A program made the position numbers and the translations under genes. This document shows positions 10,280 to 21,845 of a stretch of 64,000 nucleotides of DNA, piece by piece. The stretch's first letter is position 1. Every line of letters starts with the position of its first letter. The notes below the pieces were generated by a model, which worked only from the letters and a program-made list of their open reading frames with translations, did no database searches and was not told where the DNA came from. Source of the stretch: Pisolithus tinctorius (lineage: Eukaryota; Basidiomycota; Agaricomycetes; Boletales; Pisolithaceae); NCBI GenBank assembly GCA_024663395.1, contig JANFAH010000028.1, forward strand, positions 62,001-126,000, read 5' to 3'.

Positions 10280-11008
10280 ATGGATCTTGCTATCCAATCC
10301 ATATTGCAGCTCACTCCTTTTGCTAATATACACGCAATCGACGACTATGCTCATGTCCTAGCTCATTTGGTCGAGTACTGGGAATGGGATATTGATGTGG
10401 TATGTCATTCCTTCTTCCCATATCTACGATCTTCTCTCATCTGTGTACAGTATCGAAGCTACCTGAAGTATGCTGGCATCACTACGTGCATTGTGTTTAC
10501 CCTGACACCATCCATACAGCCCAAATGTTCATAGCGATAACACTTACATAGTCCTATGTGCACTTGTGTTTCTCACCATGGCGGAGTGGATGCACATGCT
10601 TTACGGTGGGCTGACACCTGAGGAGTTACAGGTAAGGCACCATTCTCTCGCTTACGCATTCATGTTGGTTGAGCCGTGTAGGAACGTATATATGCCATGG
10701 GACACCGTACCTTTGCCATCTTCACTGCCATTCCTCGCCTGGGCGTGGTCATCATCCGTAACATGGAGATTGTCGTGATAGCAGACTCCCCTGCTCTTGC
10801 TTGTGGCTTCATAGTGGCAAGCATGTTCCCAGCACTGTTATTCCCACTGATAGTGTCAGGTGCTCGAAAAATACAAGGGTGGATTGCAAATAGAAGGAGA
10901 CAACATGCACCTGAGCACAATGGAGCTGAGGACACATCCACGCAAGCGACGAGTCACTCTGAGAGTCAGCGGGTGCGAGTGAAGCCTATGCATCTTGATC
11001 TTTGTTGA
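10280..11008 (+). CDS. Predicted small membrane protein, family copy A (intact, 4 exons)
   Basis: Exons 10280-10399, 10451-10467 (only 17 nt), 10520-10631 and 10682-11008; introns of 51, 52 and 50 bp with GTATGT/GTATGC/GTAAGG donors and TACAG/TGTAG acceptors. The sum is 576 nt, 191 aa plus TGA. Hydrophobic stretches: residues ~55-70 (YIVLCALVFLTMAEWM) and ~90-135 (FAIFTAIPRLGVVIIR ... MFPALLFPLIVSG), so two to four membrane helices; the tail is basic then polar. The same intron positions occur in all other copies. TTTAAA upstream may be its TATA element. I do not recognise the family; it resembles the short multi-pass membrane proteins expanded in mushrooms, but no function can be assigned. 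Confidence 0.65.
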
Positions 11009-11426
11009 CATGGTGGCCAGAGCGTTCATATCCCTGATGACGTCAAGGCATCGGTTTGTCACAATCAGCATCTCCATTCACTCGAAGGACAAAGTGGATT
11101 CAATCCAGCAGCAGAGGAACACAATTGATGTCGTCACCTTAGCATTGCGTCTTGCCCCATCATCTGCTTCACACCACCTTGTTTTGGGCAGAGAAGATAT
11201 GAATTCGAGGTACACCACTCTTCCGTTATACTGTATGCTGCATTCGACAGACAGAACTACTTTGTATCTCGGGTTTCCTGTTTGTTTCCTTTAGTATATA
11301 CCTACATGTACAATACCTATATTCAGTGGTTTCTAACCTTTATTACAAGTAAAATCTGTAGATTTGCCATGTGTCCAGCCTAGCAAAGCAGAAACATTGC
11401 TTGCTATTTGACTATTTGGATGTAAG
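11009..11426. other. 3' part of repeat unit A, no gene
   Basis: Downstream sequence shared with copy F (56,781-57,208). Reading frames across it are short and broken. It includes CTTTATTACAAGTAAAAT, conserved in copies B and C as AGTAAAACCTGTAGA or similar. Confidence 0.6.
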
Positions 11427-11694
11427 TAGAAATTCTAGTACATAGGAGGTATGACCAGTAATAGAATAGTGTCTTTGCGCGAGTGGCTGTGCTGCCGTGC
11501 CCCTCATTCTTCCTTCCTCCATTGTCGTCAGAGTCCAGCCCACAGCGTGGGCCTCTCACCGTTCAGTTTTCATTCCTTTTCTTGTCGCTCGTTATTTCCA
11601 ACTAATTAATTCGCTCCTTACCCTTTCTCGAAGCTCACATCCCTAGCCAACAAGCCCAGATTGCGAGCGATCTCGAACACACGACGCCACAGGA

Positions 11695-13316
11695 ATGGAC
11701 GCCCAACAGCCCCAGTGGCCACAATGACCCGATTTCTCCCTACCTGCCTTCCAAGGTGTGGTAGAACTAGCAATGTTAGGGGCAAACATGTCCAGGGAGG
11801 AAGCTATTCAAGAACTAGGACAGCGCTGGGAGCAGAACAACCCACCGGGAGAACACCAACAGGAGAACCTACCACCCCCGGAGGACAACCAGGTAGACCC
11901 CCTCGAAGAACCCCCTCACCCCCCAGCTCAACCCCCAGCCGTGGGTCCCAAATGCCTTCCCCAACATCCCATGGAAACCAACCCCCCCGCTTTTGACCCA
12001 GACGCAATGGTATCGTCTAATCTCCCAACATGACCAGCCGAATATGCTCTGAAGAAAATAGAAGCCTTCAAATTCGTCCACATGTGGTATTTCACGAGAG
12101 AATGCCTACTGGAGGCAGCACAGACGGTGAGACGCCTGGAAGAGAATGACACCCTAGCGATTACACAGGCCAGCGAAGGAAACATCACCCTACGCACGGC
12201 CAACTCCCTCACTGCCTCCAAAAATGCCAAACCAGACCATGCGTTGACCTTCACTGAGTACATGTACGCTAAAAACCACTTCTTGACATGCATCCAGAAT
12301 GCGGGATGGGGTAATCAACTAGTAGACGCTTTCAATTGGTTCTTCCACCGAATAGATAACCACCGACTATGGGACAGGGGAGATCGCGGAGAGAGAGCAT
12401 TGCTGCACTACGCATCCAAGGTATGGCAGGATTGGCATGACAAAGCGGCATGCAACCAAGCATACAACATCGGCACAATAAACGAAGACCTGCTGGCAGA
12501 CATAGGCCGAGACTTGGACACCAGGGACGTACAGTCAGGACTCGAACAGGTCAGTCACTTCCCCACTCCCAAACCCCGGGTGCAAACATTAACTCTTTCC
12601 CCCCACACACGCCTCATACACCCTCCCCTACAACCCACTACTGCTGCACATGCCACCCCCTACACTGCTGCACATGCTGCCCTGCTGCTGCTGCCTGAAT
12701 GGCCCCACGTCTTGCTCACCCTCTGCCCCTGGCACCAAAACGTTGCTGCTGCTGCCCATCGGCTCATCATCATTCACCTTTCACACCAAACCCTGGCATC
12801 AAACAAACATAGCTCCACAACAGCCGCCCACCCCATCCAGAGACCTTCGAGAGGGGACAGCAGCCCACACGTTTCCAAAAGCGCAGACCATCCTGCTCCC
12901 TCTCCCCCAGACACAACCAGGGCCAGAGGCCGAGGCAGTGTTATGTGAGATCCAGATCACGCTGGCCTAGATCACGCTCACCTCGAAGACGATCCAGGTC
13001 CCCGTGACGAAGCTTCAGCAGAGAAAGGAGGGGACGCCGTGATTTTCGAGCCAAAAGCCACATCATCTGCCCAAAGTGCCTGGGGCAACATGAAGACCAC
13101 TCACTCTGCAATGAACCCATGCGCTGGGACAAATCAGCCTCGACCCACTGTATGCGAGACCAACAGGGCCATCTCATCAACAAAAACGGTCATGTACTGT
13201 GCTGGGACTTTCAACGCCCCCGTGGATGCTCCAGCAAGCTCCACTGCCACAAGTGCTCAGGGTGCAGCAATACCAAACATGGAGCACAAGATTGTCCTCA
13301 TCGACAACCCGCTTAA
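11695..13316 (+). pseudogene. Gag-like protein of the YR retroelement, three in-frame TGA
   Basis: Starts ATG at 11695 (MDAQQPQWPQ). One frame continues through TGA at 11725 and 12031 into the conserved Gag body (WYFTRECLLEAAQTVRR ... LTFTEYMYAKNHFLTCI ... WFFHRIDNHRLWDRGDRGER), a layout I know from basidiomycete DIRS-like elements. A probable intron starts at GTCAGT 12550 and ends near 12842; downstream the frame changes to an RS-rich stretch (RSRSPRRRSRSP, then TGA 13005) and a Cys/His cluster (CPKCLGQHEDHSLC ... CHKCSGCSNTKHGAQDC). All three stops fit CGA-to-TGA. RNA packaging or nucleocapsid role inferred. The exact intron end is uncertain. Confidence 0.7.
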
Positions 13317-14649
13317 GTCACGACAACACGACACCGCCCAAACCCTGTACCAACCTCTAGCCTGGGACCTTCTACTAAAATGGCACCATTTAATTTCGAA
13401 ATACCCATCTCTAGTCGACCAGTTAATCCACGGATTTCACGTCCATGTACCCAACATACCCCGCACATTCACTCCCCCAAACAGTCCCTCCATTGATCAA
13501 CACCATCAAGCCTTCAAGGAAATAGTCGAGAAGGAATTTGCCAAAGGCTGCTACCTAGGCCCCTTCCCCCCCCATCTGCTGGAACAGTACATAGGCCCCT
13601 TCCAGTTGTCCCCCCTTAGTATCATACCAAAACCTGGCAAACCGGGGAAGTACTGCCTAATACAAAACCTATCATACCCCACTGTACCTAGACATGGTGA
13701 TGCTGCCTCAATCAACTTGTGTGTTGAATCCGCCCTGTTCCCATGTACTTGGGGAACTTTTCTCACAACGTGTACACTGATAGCGTCTCTTCCCCCAGGA
13801 TGTCAAGGAGCTACCAGAGATGTAGCGGAAGCCTACAGGACGATACCCATACACCCATCCCAATGGCCGGGACTCGTAGTACGCCTATCCAACTCACCCC
13901 CAAGCTTTGCTGTTGACACAGCACTGTGTTTCAGATATGGGCCCTCAGCAGGTGTATACAGTGGAGTCAGAGACGCGGGACTGGATATAATGAGAGCGGA
14001 AGGGATTGGCCTGATAGTCGCTTGGGTCGATGATCACCTCTTCATATGCCTACTCAAGTCCGAGGTCCCTAAGTACAACATCATCAGAAAACAGAAAGCA
14101 CAGCTGATCCTACAGAATGGAGGCGTCAGAGCAGACAAAGGACGCCTGTGGTACAAAGGCGCCCCCCTAGCAAATGGAGACTGCGAGGAGTTCGCAGAAG
14201 AATGCCTACACCCCATCAACATATTCTCAGATGCTGACGATGATGCATCTCACACAAATCTACACACGTACTCTTTCAGACACATTGACACAATCGCAAC
14301 CCAGCTGGGCATACCCTGGGAGAAGTCCAAGGACATCCATTTCTCCAAATCGCCGACATTCATGGGATTCATCTGGGACCTAGACAACAAAACAGTAGGG
14401 CTTACTGAAGGGAAGAAAGAAAAGTATACTATGTCCATAGATGAGTGGTCACAAAGGAAAACTCATACCCTAGAGGAAGTGCAAAAGCTCCACAGAAGAC
14501 TTGCACATGCGGCATTGGTAATCCTGGGGGGAAATGCTTACTTAACTGCGCTACAGGCCATGCTTACCATTTTTGGTGACAAGCCATTCATGCCATGCAC
14601 GCAGCCTCGAGGCCTACAACACATGTTAGATTTGGCAAGTCGCACGTAG
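13039..14649 (+). pseudogene. Reverse transcriptase of the YR retroelement, cut at the 3' end
   Basis: The RT core spans ~13,450-14,620: LSPLSIIPKPGKPGKYCLIQNLSYP (fingers), GATRDVAEAYRTIPIHPSQWPG, YGPSAGVYSGVRDAG, and the catalytic box AWVDDHLF (VDD) near 14,020. The thumb-like part follows to LEEVQKLHRRLAHAALVILGG. The true start is probably ~13,270, after the Gag cysteine cluster; the open frame begins at 13039 without strong start evidence. The frame hits TAG at 14647 because foreign sequence is inserted there; the continuation (LTWWRTVLQQS) resumes at 15101. Broken by the insertion. Confidence 0.85.
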
Positions 14650-15097
14650 TCCGTTTCCAAACACATCCGCTCTGGGTCGTGAGAACTACTTTCTGCTTTA
14701 AACCTCTTCTTACTTAACACTACTACTGAACGCGCAACTAACTCTCCGTGCCATTATGTTTATTGTATTTACAGTGTCTCGCACTTATGTGCGAGACTTC
14801 TTGTTATCCACGAAGACCATAGCGCGTCTCACAACGAGACAATACTTATTGTATGTAGATGGGTTCAACACCCGGTGTTTCACTTCTATTGTTACAACCA
14901 CAATATTTAGTTCTACACTGTAAACCGGATCACCTCAGACGTTGTCGCTATCTGCGCGCGACTGAGGTGAGTACGAAACCTTTCCACTTACTTTACTATA
15001 CTTACCATGCACCTAGCTATCTGTATAGGTGAATATATTAGACGTTGTCGCTATCTGCGCATGACTGAGCTATCTGTATAGATATATCTGTGAACAC
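14650..15097. other. ~445-bp non-coding insert in the RT/RNase H gene
   Basis: Separates RT from RNase H. Features: a perfect 9-bp hairpin GTCTCGCAC-TTAT-GTGCGAGAC near 14,775-14,800, and two copies of GACGTTGTCGCTATCTGCGC (about 14,939 and 15,041) within a ~100-bp direct repeat that includes GCTATCTGTATAG. No terminal inverted repeat and no clear target duplication found. Candidate short non-autonomous element; class not recognised. Confidence 0.55.
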
Positions 15098-15100
15098 GAG

Positions 15101-15649
15101 CTGACCTGGTGGCGAACAGTGCTTCAACAGTCTCTCCCCATCCCCATCCCAATACATCCAACAGCCATCGACCTTCAAGCATTCTCAGATGCCAGCTCCA
15201 GTGTCAGCTTGGCGATCACCATTGGAGAAAAGTGGAGAGCCTGGACCCTACACCCCAACTGGAGGAGAGACGAAAGGGACATCGGCTGGGCAGAGAGCAT
15301 CGCCTTCGAATTCCTCGTACGATACCTTCTCATCATCAGTCCCTCCTCTGAACCTCTACGGGTCTTCAGGGACAACAAGGGAGTCATCAAAGCCTGGAGG
15401 AAAGGTAGGAGCAGCAACAGGCCCACAAACGATACCTTCCGGAGGATACACTCTCTCCTCACCTCTCCCCCGCATAGAATTTTCGCAGACTATGTCCCGA
15501 GCGAGCTCAACCCAGCAGACAAGCCATCGAGGGGCATCTATCCCCCCCCCGAACTTGCGCTGCCCCCCATCCCAATCCCAAGCCCCATCGCCCACCTCGT
15601 CTTTGACATTGACCTCCCACACACCAACAACTTCGCAATCCAATGTTAA
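15101..15649 (+). pseudogene. RNase H domain of the YR retroelement (5' cut)
   Basis: Continues the polymerase after the insert: LTWWRTVLQQS, then AIDLQAFSDASSSVSLAITI (first catalytic Asp), WAESIAFEFLV (Glu), LRVFRDNKGVIKAWRKGRS (Asp), FADYVPSELNPADKPSRG (final Asp). This is the DIRS/Pao-type RNase H pattern. It degrades the RNA template during cDNA synthesis. No own start codon is needed, since it was part of the polymerase protein. Confidence 0.8.
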
Positions 15650-15854
15650 TTTCAATGACATTTGTGCTACACCAGTCCCCCCACAATCGCATTCCCCCCT
15701 GAGAACCACTACTATCCTCCCATACCTGACAAATCTGACGCCAAAACCCTCTGAACTACGCCCTATGTGTCCAGCAAAGGACCGTCTAGAGCGATGGCAA
15801 CCACACCCTGAGGTCATATGAGCGCTGAACGTACCACCAGACCTCTGAGATAGG

Positions 15855-16590
15855 GTGCGAGAAGTAACTCTCAGAGGCTGGAACGAGAGCACCAGAGCAT
15901 CATACGGAGCAGGCCTCCTAGTATATCATGTTTTCTGCAACAGTCGGGACGTCCCAGAGGAGGAAAGGGCACCCGCAGACACAAATTTAGTCTCTACTTT
16001 CATCTCTGCCTTAGCTGGCTCTTACTCAGGCAAAACCATACAAGGGTACATATACAGCGTGCGCACCTGGCATACCCTCAACAGCCTACCCTGGATACTA
16101 CATGAAGATCAGATAGCGGTCATGCTGAAAGGAGCAGCCAAGATAGCCCCCCTGGCATCCAAACAGAACCTCTGCAGACCCATCACAGTCCAGATGATCT
16201 GCGACCTCCACAAACACATGCAAGAATTGGACCCCCTGGACGTAGCTGTCTTCACTTGCCTAACCACCATCTTCTACACAGCCACCAGAGTAGGTGAATT
16301 CACAATGAAGCGACTCGATGCATTCGACCCCACCTTACACATCACCCCCAATGGTGTGCACGAAGATACTGATCGCAACAGCCTCAAAACCACAGTGTTC
16401 CTCTTACCAAGCATGAAGGCAAACCCCAGGGGCGAGGAGGTAAACTGGGCGAAACAATCTGGCCCATCTGACCCCCAAAAGGCTCTTCTTCAGCATATAC
16501 AAATCAACAACCCTCCCAAGGAAGGCCCCCTCTTCGCCTACAGGAAAGACAGTGGATACTGCCCTCTAACCCACCACACTTTCATATCGC
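15855..16590 (+). pseudogene. Tyrosine recombinase, N-terminal part (split by LTR element)
   Basis: First 736 nt of a recombinase frame. SAM-like N-terminal domain (WNESTRASYGAGLLVYHVFC ... AGSYSGKTIQGYIYSVRTWH), then the catalytic core with the first Arg in FYTATRVGEFTMK. The frame ends artificially where the 5.7 kb LTR element entered after HTFIS. The C-terminal part is at 22318-22568 in matching phase; removing the insert and one TCGC restores 328 codons without a stop. The enzyme integrates the circular cDNA without making target duplications. Confidence 0.88.
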
Positions 16591-17057
16591 TGTAGGAATA
16601 GGTAAAATAGATATACCTAGAAACAGTAACAGTCAGTAATGATGGGTGAGTATAATTCTCGACCCAAGAGGGAGGTTCTCTCTGGAGAAATGAAGTGTAG
16701 TAAAAAATGTAAAAAATGCGAACTAGAAGAGCAAACTTAGCTCTGCCTGTCTAATAACTGTTGCCAGTCCTCCTGGCCCTTTGGGTACTCCCCAAAGTAA
16801 TAAATCTAACTTCGAAAACTCGCCAAATTGTGAGACTAAATCACCCTGCTACTGAGGGCCTGTACATGGATTGGTTGTTATGGTAAACTGAACTCGCATG
16901 AACACAGCATGCGCTTAGTCAGCGACACGGCTGCTCGCCACTAAGTCCAGTGGTACAATGCAAAAACAAAAGAAGGAAATAAAACAAAGAAAAGTCTCCA
17001 CCCCTGAACTCATGACCCAGACTGCTTCTCCTAGGGAACTCGAACTTGTTCCCTACA
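16591..17057 (-). repeat. 3' LTR of the nested LTR element
   Basis: 467 bp; differs from 21846-22313 at only a handful of positions plus one single-base A-run difference. Ends TGTAGG/CCTACA. Confidence 0.95.
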
Positions 17058-17911
17058 TCTGAGGGGGGGTTTAGAACTCGACCGTCCTTGGTCGCTCTCC
17101 TCCTCGCATGAACATCCTCATCCTCACATCTGCTTCCCTCAACTTCACCACATATCCTCATGCCCTTCAAACACAACTCTTCGCCCCTAACCTCCTCACT
17201 ACTCGAACATGACCCCCTTCCTTCCCAAAACACACTCCTGGTCTCGCTGAACAACCCTCTTCATCCTCAAAACCTTTTTCCCACAAACACAACCCTTTCT
17301 GCCTACAAAACGCCACCTGGCCTCTCAAACATGCACCTCAAGGCCCAAACCTCAAACCAAACAATGACGGAGATAACTCCAGGCAAGCGAACAAGTGAGC
17401 GATAAATCGAGCACAGAGCGAGTCAATGACTGCTCTTCGAGGCACAGTCTCGGCGCAAACAGTAACATGGTGTGACACAGTGCTGGGGCTGGTACAGCGG
17501 ACATTTGCCCCTTATGAGGCAGTTCGAAGTCACATATGTACCTATAAAAAAAACTCTCGCTCAGTTGTGTATTTACTATCCTTAACTGCATATGTGCTCT
17601 CGACTCCTGGTCGTCCTTAAGACGACCTAGCGATAAAAAAGTGAATGAAGACCGAAACTACATGTCAGGGTGAGTAGAATCACCCGAAGACTACCGCGAC
17701 TCGGTTGAACGATTTCGCTCGAAGCAAAACTCAAATGAAAGAAAAACTATATATATACACTCACCGGGACCTTCGCTCTGTCCACCCGTCCTATTCCTAT
17801 TTTCACAGTCTCGACTCGCTGTGCATGCGCGCCCTTGATTTCTCATACTTTGTCCGGTATTTCATCTGGTGGCTGAAGTCCTTGCACTAAGTATCGCTGA
17901 GCAACCTCGAG

Positions 17912-18300
17912 TCACCCATCCTCATTCACTACTTTTTCACTGCTAGAAACAAAGTATTTCAACGTAGTATAAGCTCGAATAATAACAGAACATGTCACCT
18001 TTGATCTGTAGATCTTCAGGCCTGCTTCGATGACAGCTCGGGTGCCTTCGACACAACCCCTGAAGTAGATGGAGGGGTCTTTCGTGCCTCGCCGTAGTAA
18101 GGCATTCTGTACAATATATGTAACGCCCGAGCTCTCCAATATATCCAACACATCCCGTTCGTCTGTGGTGTCCCCCGAATAAAATGAGACTTTGTGATGT
18201 CTCTGCACGATATCCGACACGGGGATGGAGTCTCCCTTCGCTAACTGTTCGACAATGTGTCGACCTACTAACTCGCTTCGGTCGACAGTAATGTAGGCAT
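17912..18300 (-). other. Captured Erg26/NSDHL-like (sterol 3-dehydrogenase) fragment
   Basis: About 128 residues in the Gag-fusion frame resemble the N-terminal Rossmann half of Erg26: GRHIVEQLAKGDSIPVSDI, FYSGDTTDERDVLDILESSG, KDPSIYFRGCVEGTRAVIEA. The family enzyme removes the C4 carboxyl in ergosterol synthesis. The Gly-rich NAD motif is degraded here (ITVDRSELVG in place of a GxGFxG pattern) and the Tyr-x3-Lys half is absent, so it cannot be an active enzyme. I infer transduction of host mRNA into the element. Other epimerase-type families are possible donors but fit less well. Confidence 0.7.
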
Positions 18301-18414
18301 CTTCATCTTGAAGGGAGGCAGTCGCGGGTCGTCCTGATCGGGACCTTTGTACTGTAGGTGTGTTGACACTCAAGGGTTCATTGATGCTCTGTAAAAATTC
18401 GCGATCCCTAAAAT

Positions 18415-19800
18415 GCAGTAGCTGTAAGTAAAATGGCTTAAAGAGAAAGCTAAGACTTGGGCCTTCGAGCCCACTCGGCATGGCTTTGATGCTCCTTGCA
18501 TCTTGCGTGTCTTGCTGCGACTTTGAAATTTGCTGTTGTACTGTATATAGATGCGTTCCTTCTTCGACGACGTCGTCTATTCTAATACGATGTAGCTGTA
18601 AGTAGAAATTTGCAAAACAAAAACAGAAGCTAGAGCTGTTGCGCTCATTATCTGTCCTCGATGATTCGTCGGTACTCTGTGAAAACTCGTATTTCCTGAA
18701 ACAACGTAGCCGTAAGTTAAATGCTTCGAAGAAAAAACTAAAATTCAGGCCATCAGGCCCACTCAATGTGACTTCGACACTTCTCGCACGTCTTGCTTCT
18801 TGTTGCAACTTCAAACCTCGCCATCGTGCCGCTATTTGTATTAGGTCTTGCACGTTATTCCATAGAGTTGCTTCGAACTTGCCTCTTGTGGCATTTTGCA
18901 GTCGCTGTACTTGTCGCTCTGTATGTTGATACCTTGTTTCTTCGAAGTTGTTGTCTATCCTAAAGTAACCTAACTGTGAGTAAAAAGCCGCACCACTAAA
19001 ATCGAAACTTGGGCCATCACGCTCGGCACCCATGTCTGTCAAATCTTGTATCTTCGGTGATCGTTGCCGTAGATCGAACTGTAGTCGTCGCCCTTGTTTC
19101 GCTGTACGTCCGAGTGTCTTCCGTTCATGGTCCTGCATAGATTCTCATGCCGCGACCATGCTTTGTCATAGGTATCTCTCGCTCTTCCTAGAGTAGGATA
19201 GCTGTAAGTAAAATGCTATGAAATCAAAATAAAACCTTGAGCCATAATGCTCAATATCTGCACTCGTCGCACCCTGTCTCCATCGAACAGCTGTTCTAGC
19301 CTCGTGCAATCTTCGATCTGTGCCGAGTGTCGTCATTGTTGTCGTTCTTAGTACTGCAGTTCCTCGGATGTCAGTCACTTTTCATCGTGTACTCTTGTAA
19401 TCCCTAGAATAGCGTAGATGTAAGTAAAACGTTTCGAATTCTAAACAAACCGATGAGCCGTCGAGCTCCATGTCTGCGCTCCTCGCACCCCATTCCCATC
19501 ATATGGCACTTCCACTCTCGCACGGCCGTTGATCCGCGCCAAGTCTAACCGTCATCTTCGTTCCTTGTATTGCAATCGCTGTCTGTTGTAGATATCCGGC
19601 TTCCCTAGAGTAGGGCAGATGTAAGTAAAACGTTCCGAAATCAAAACTGACCTTTGAGCTTTCGAGCCCGTTATCTGCACTACTCGTGCCTCGTTCCCAT
19701 CGGACGGCACCTCCAACCTCGTACGGCCGTTTATCTGCGCTAAGTAGGGTCGTCATCGTCGTTGCTGTCGCTCGGGTTGCTGCCGTTGTTGTCCTTGCTG
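18415..19800 (-). repeat. Tandem repeat array (~205-220 bp units, seven copies) with a splice-site-like core
   Basis: The plus-strand core CTGTAAGTAAAA (or GATGTAAGTAAAAC) recurs near 18420, 18597, 18711, 18974, 19201, 19419 and 19620. The last three units are well aligned at ~205-220 bp; earlier ones are diverged. On the coding (minus) strand each core reads TTTTACTTACAG, a perfect 3' splice-site consensus, but it is translated in frame as FYLQL. Unit text also repeats GAGCC...CTCGCACCC and GTACGGCCGTTTATC. Confidence 0.8.
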
Positions 19801-21825
19801 CTGTCACCATCGCTCGTAGTCGTGGTAACTTCCATATGGTATGCCACTCGCCCCATTCTGCATATTCTTCGATTGCCATGATCTTGCATAGTTGGCCTGT
19901 AACAGTAGAGTCGTCAGTATGTAGTACTTGAGTGTGCGCGGCCACAACGTGCTGAGCGGTCACATGACTCCGCTTAGTCAACATCGCAGGACTTTCTGCG
20001 CAAGTCCTAATACTGAGTGCGCACATCAATTCGCTCGACGAATCCTCGAATAGAATATTTATTGCCGACACTGTGCGGCCATGGAATATTTCGAGTGCAA
20101 GGGCATCTATCCTCGCCGCATGCTTCAACATTTCGATTCGCAAATTTTCTTCTGGCAGCTTCCTTCGTATGATGAGCCTCAATGGCTCCTCTATCTGAAT
20201 TCTTCTCACAATAACCTTCGACTCGATGTGATTCATGTGCTGCAGCGCTCTGTGTGAGTCAACAACCTCTTTGTATGCCAACCTATCTGTTTCGGGACTG
20301 CCTGTGAGTGTTTCGAGCCCTTCGACTTCAACTCCTGTGGGCTTCGGGTGTTCTTCGAGCCTTTCAGCTTCGAATTCGAGCGGAATCTTTGACCTGAATA
20401 GGTCGTCGGTTAACTGATGCGTATTTCTGCTGACTGCAGGAACTCCGAGGTCGCTCCTTTCACTGCCTCGACCTCTTAGGTAGGACTCCTGTAGTGACAC
20501 ACCAGTAGCCATCAGAGAAGCTTGATATGAACAAAGTGAAAAACCCCTTTGTGTGTTGTAATTCGCCTCGAATTCGAATGGGACTTTCGTTGTGAGTGGT
20601 TCCTCCACCAATGCAGGTTTGACTCGCTCGAGTTCTACTGCTTCCTGTAACTCAGTAGTCAGTATTCTGTTCATACTCAAGGAAAACTCTTTTGTCTCAA
20701 AACTGGTCACTGCGGCTGCTTCGACAAGCCTGCCAGGGCTTCAGTCTTCACTCTTTGTCTTCTCGGATGAACTCGGTGGCTGCATGCGACTTGTCAAAAC
20801 TAACTTCGGTACTTTCTCGCACTCTATGTATCCTGACAACTCTGTAGATCCCTGTATACTGGATGTCAGCGAGTCATGTGTAGCTGTAGGCAGAAAACAC
20901 TTCGTAGATAGATGTTGCTTGTCTGAACTCGATTCTGGGTCACTTTGTGGCTCATAGTAGTCTCTTGTGCTTGCTCGCACTCGCTCCGAGCGAAATCCTT
21001 TGTGTAGTAGTCGAGTTGCTGTGTATGTTACTTGCTGCATGGGCCATGGATTGTCTGAGTGTTGCCGTCGATTGTCGCGTCGCATTCTCTGAATAATTTC
21101 GCGCCAGAATTCCTTGTCGAAGCCTTGTAAATAGAGGTCTTCAAGCTCGTCAGCCTCGAGTTGCTTCGAAACCCGTAGATATGTTGCTAAATCTAGAAAA
21201 TAGAGTCTGTAGTTCATCAGTTCTTCCTCTGTACGAATTTCTCTTCTTGCTTGGCTGTCAACAAGGCTGTAAAGGTCATTCCTCGAGTACTGTTGATCCA
21301 TTTTCCGGGACCCAGGATACAAACGCGCAATGGCCACCACGAATTTGGGCCAACTCAGGTGATCTTCAACGAACTCATACCATGAGTCTGAGATTTCGCC
21401 GCTTGCATACCAGCAAGCCCATTTCGCCCACTCTTGGTCATCAAAGCAATTCTTGTGCTCGCAAAGACTTCGAACCTCTCCGAAATACCTAAAAAGGTCA
21501 GATGCATACCCCAAGAACCATGGTGCATCCCTCGAATGCCTCGGTGGCATTCCCTCGAGTTCTCTCGGCGCATTCTCATGGCTTCTTCGCAGAAATTCAA
21601 CTATTAATTTGCCTTCGGACTTGCTTCTTGGCTCAAGGGATCTTTGACTTAGATACTTGCTCGACATTTGCTGCTCGAAAAATAACTCTGAAAATTTCCC
21701 TAATTCCTGAGAGTAGATGGTAGCTAGAATCAAGACTCTGAATACTTAGCTTGTCCAACTCAACCCAGCAAAGACTTCGTTCGGTGATAAAACGGTGGCT
21801 TCTTTCCCCAAATTGGACAGAACCC

Positions 21826-21843
21826 CCCTTGCGGTGGGCTCCA
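21826..21843 (-). promoter_or_regulatory. Primer binding site of the nested element
   Basis: Two bases inside the right (5') LTR the minus strand reads TGGAGCCCACCGCAAGGG. It starts with TGG, complementary to a tRNA CCA end. The matching tRNA was not identified. It confirms leftward orientation. Confidence 0.6.
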
Positions 21844-21845
21844 GA

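Larger units (their letters stand above)
9934..11426 (+). repeat. Dispersed repeat unit, copy A (interrupted on the right)
   Basis: Nearly identical to 55,800-57,208 and clearly related to units near 29.0, 35.8 and 39.8 kb. Contains a conserved leader (CAGACATCCTCCTC, then TTTAAA about 45 bp before the ATG), the four-exon gene 10280-11008 and a ~400-bp 3' part. Homology to copy F stops at GATGTAAG (11426) and resumes at CAAAGCCC (22814), so the 11.4 kb between them is an insertion. Confidence 0.8.
17747..21667 (-). pseudogene. Gag-fusion reading frame of the nested element, seven in-frame TGA
   Basis: A single minus-strand frame of ~1,307 codons, first ATG at 21667, final TAG at 17747-17749, broken only by TGA at 20741, 19499, 19382, 19166, 19145, 17912 and 17843 (lower plus-strand coordinate of each). 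In the repeat section one TGA replaces an Arg seen in sister repeats (AVRWERG, AVRWRQG versus AI-stop-WEWG), so CGA is the likely ancestor. N-terminal ~300 aa match a Ty3/gypsy Gag (APWFLGYASDLFRYFGEVRS ... FVVAIARLYPGSRKMDQQYS ... YLQGFDKEFW). The middle carries repeats with motif F-x-FYLQL-x3-R. The C-terminal end is an NAD-dependent sterol-dehydrogenase-like fragment. No zinc knuckle seen. Confidence 0.75.

Noticed and set aside
10280..11008. Assigning the 191-aa family to a named membrane-protein DUF
   Set aside because: General resemblance to expanded mushroom membrane proteins only; no diagnostic motif that I can name with confidence.
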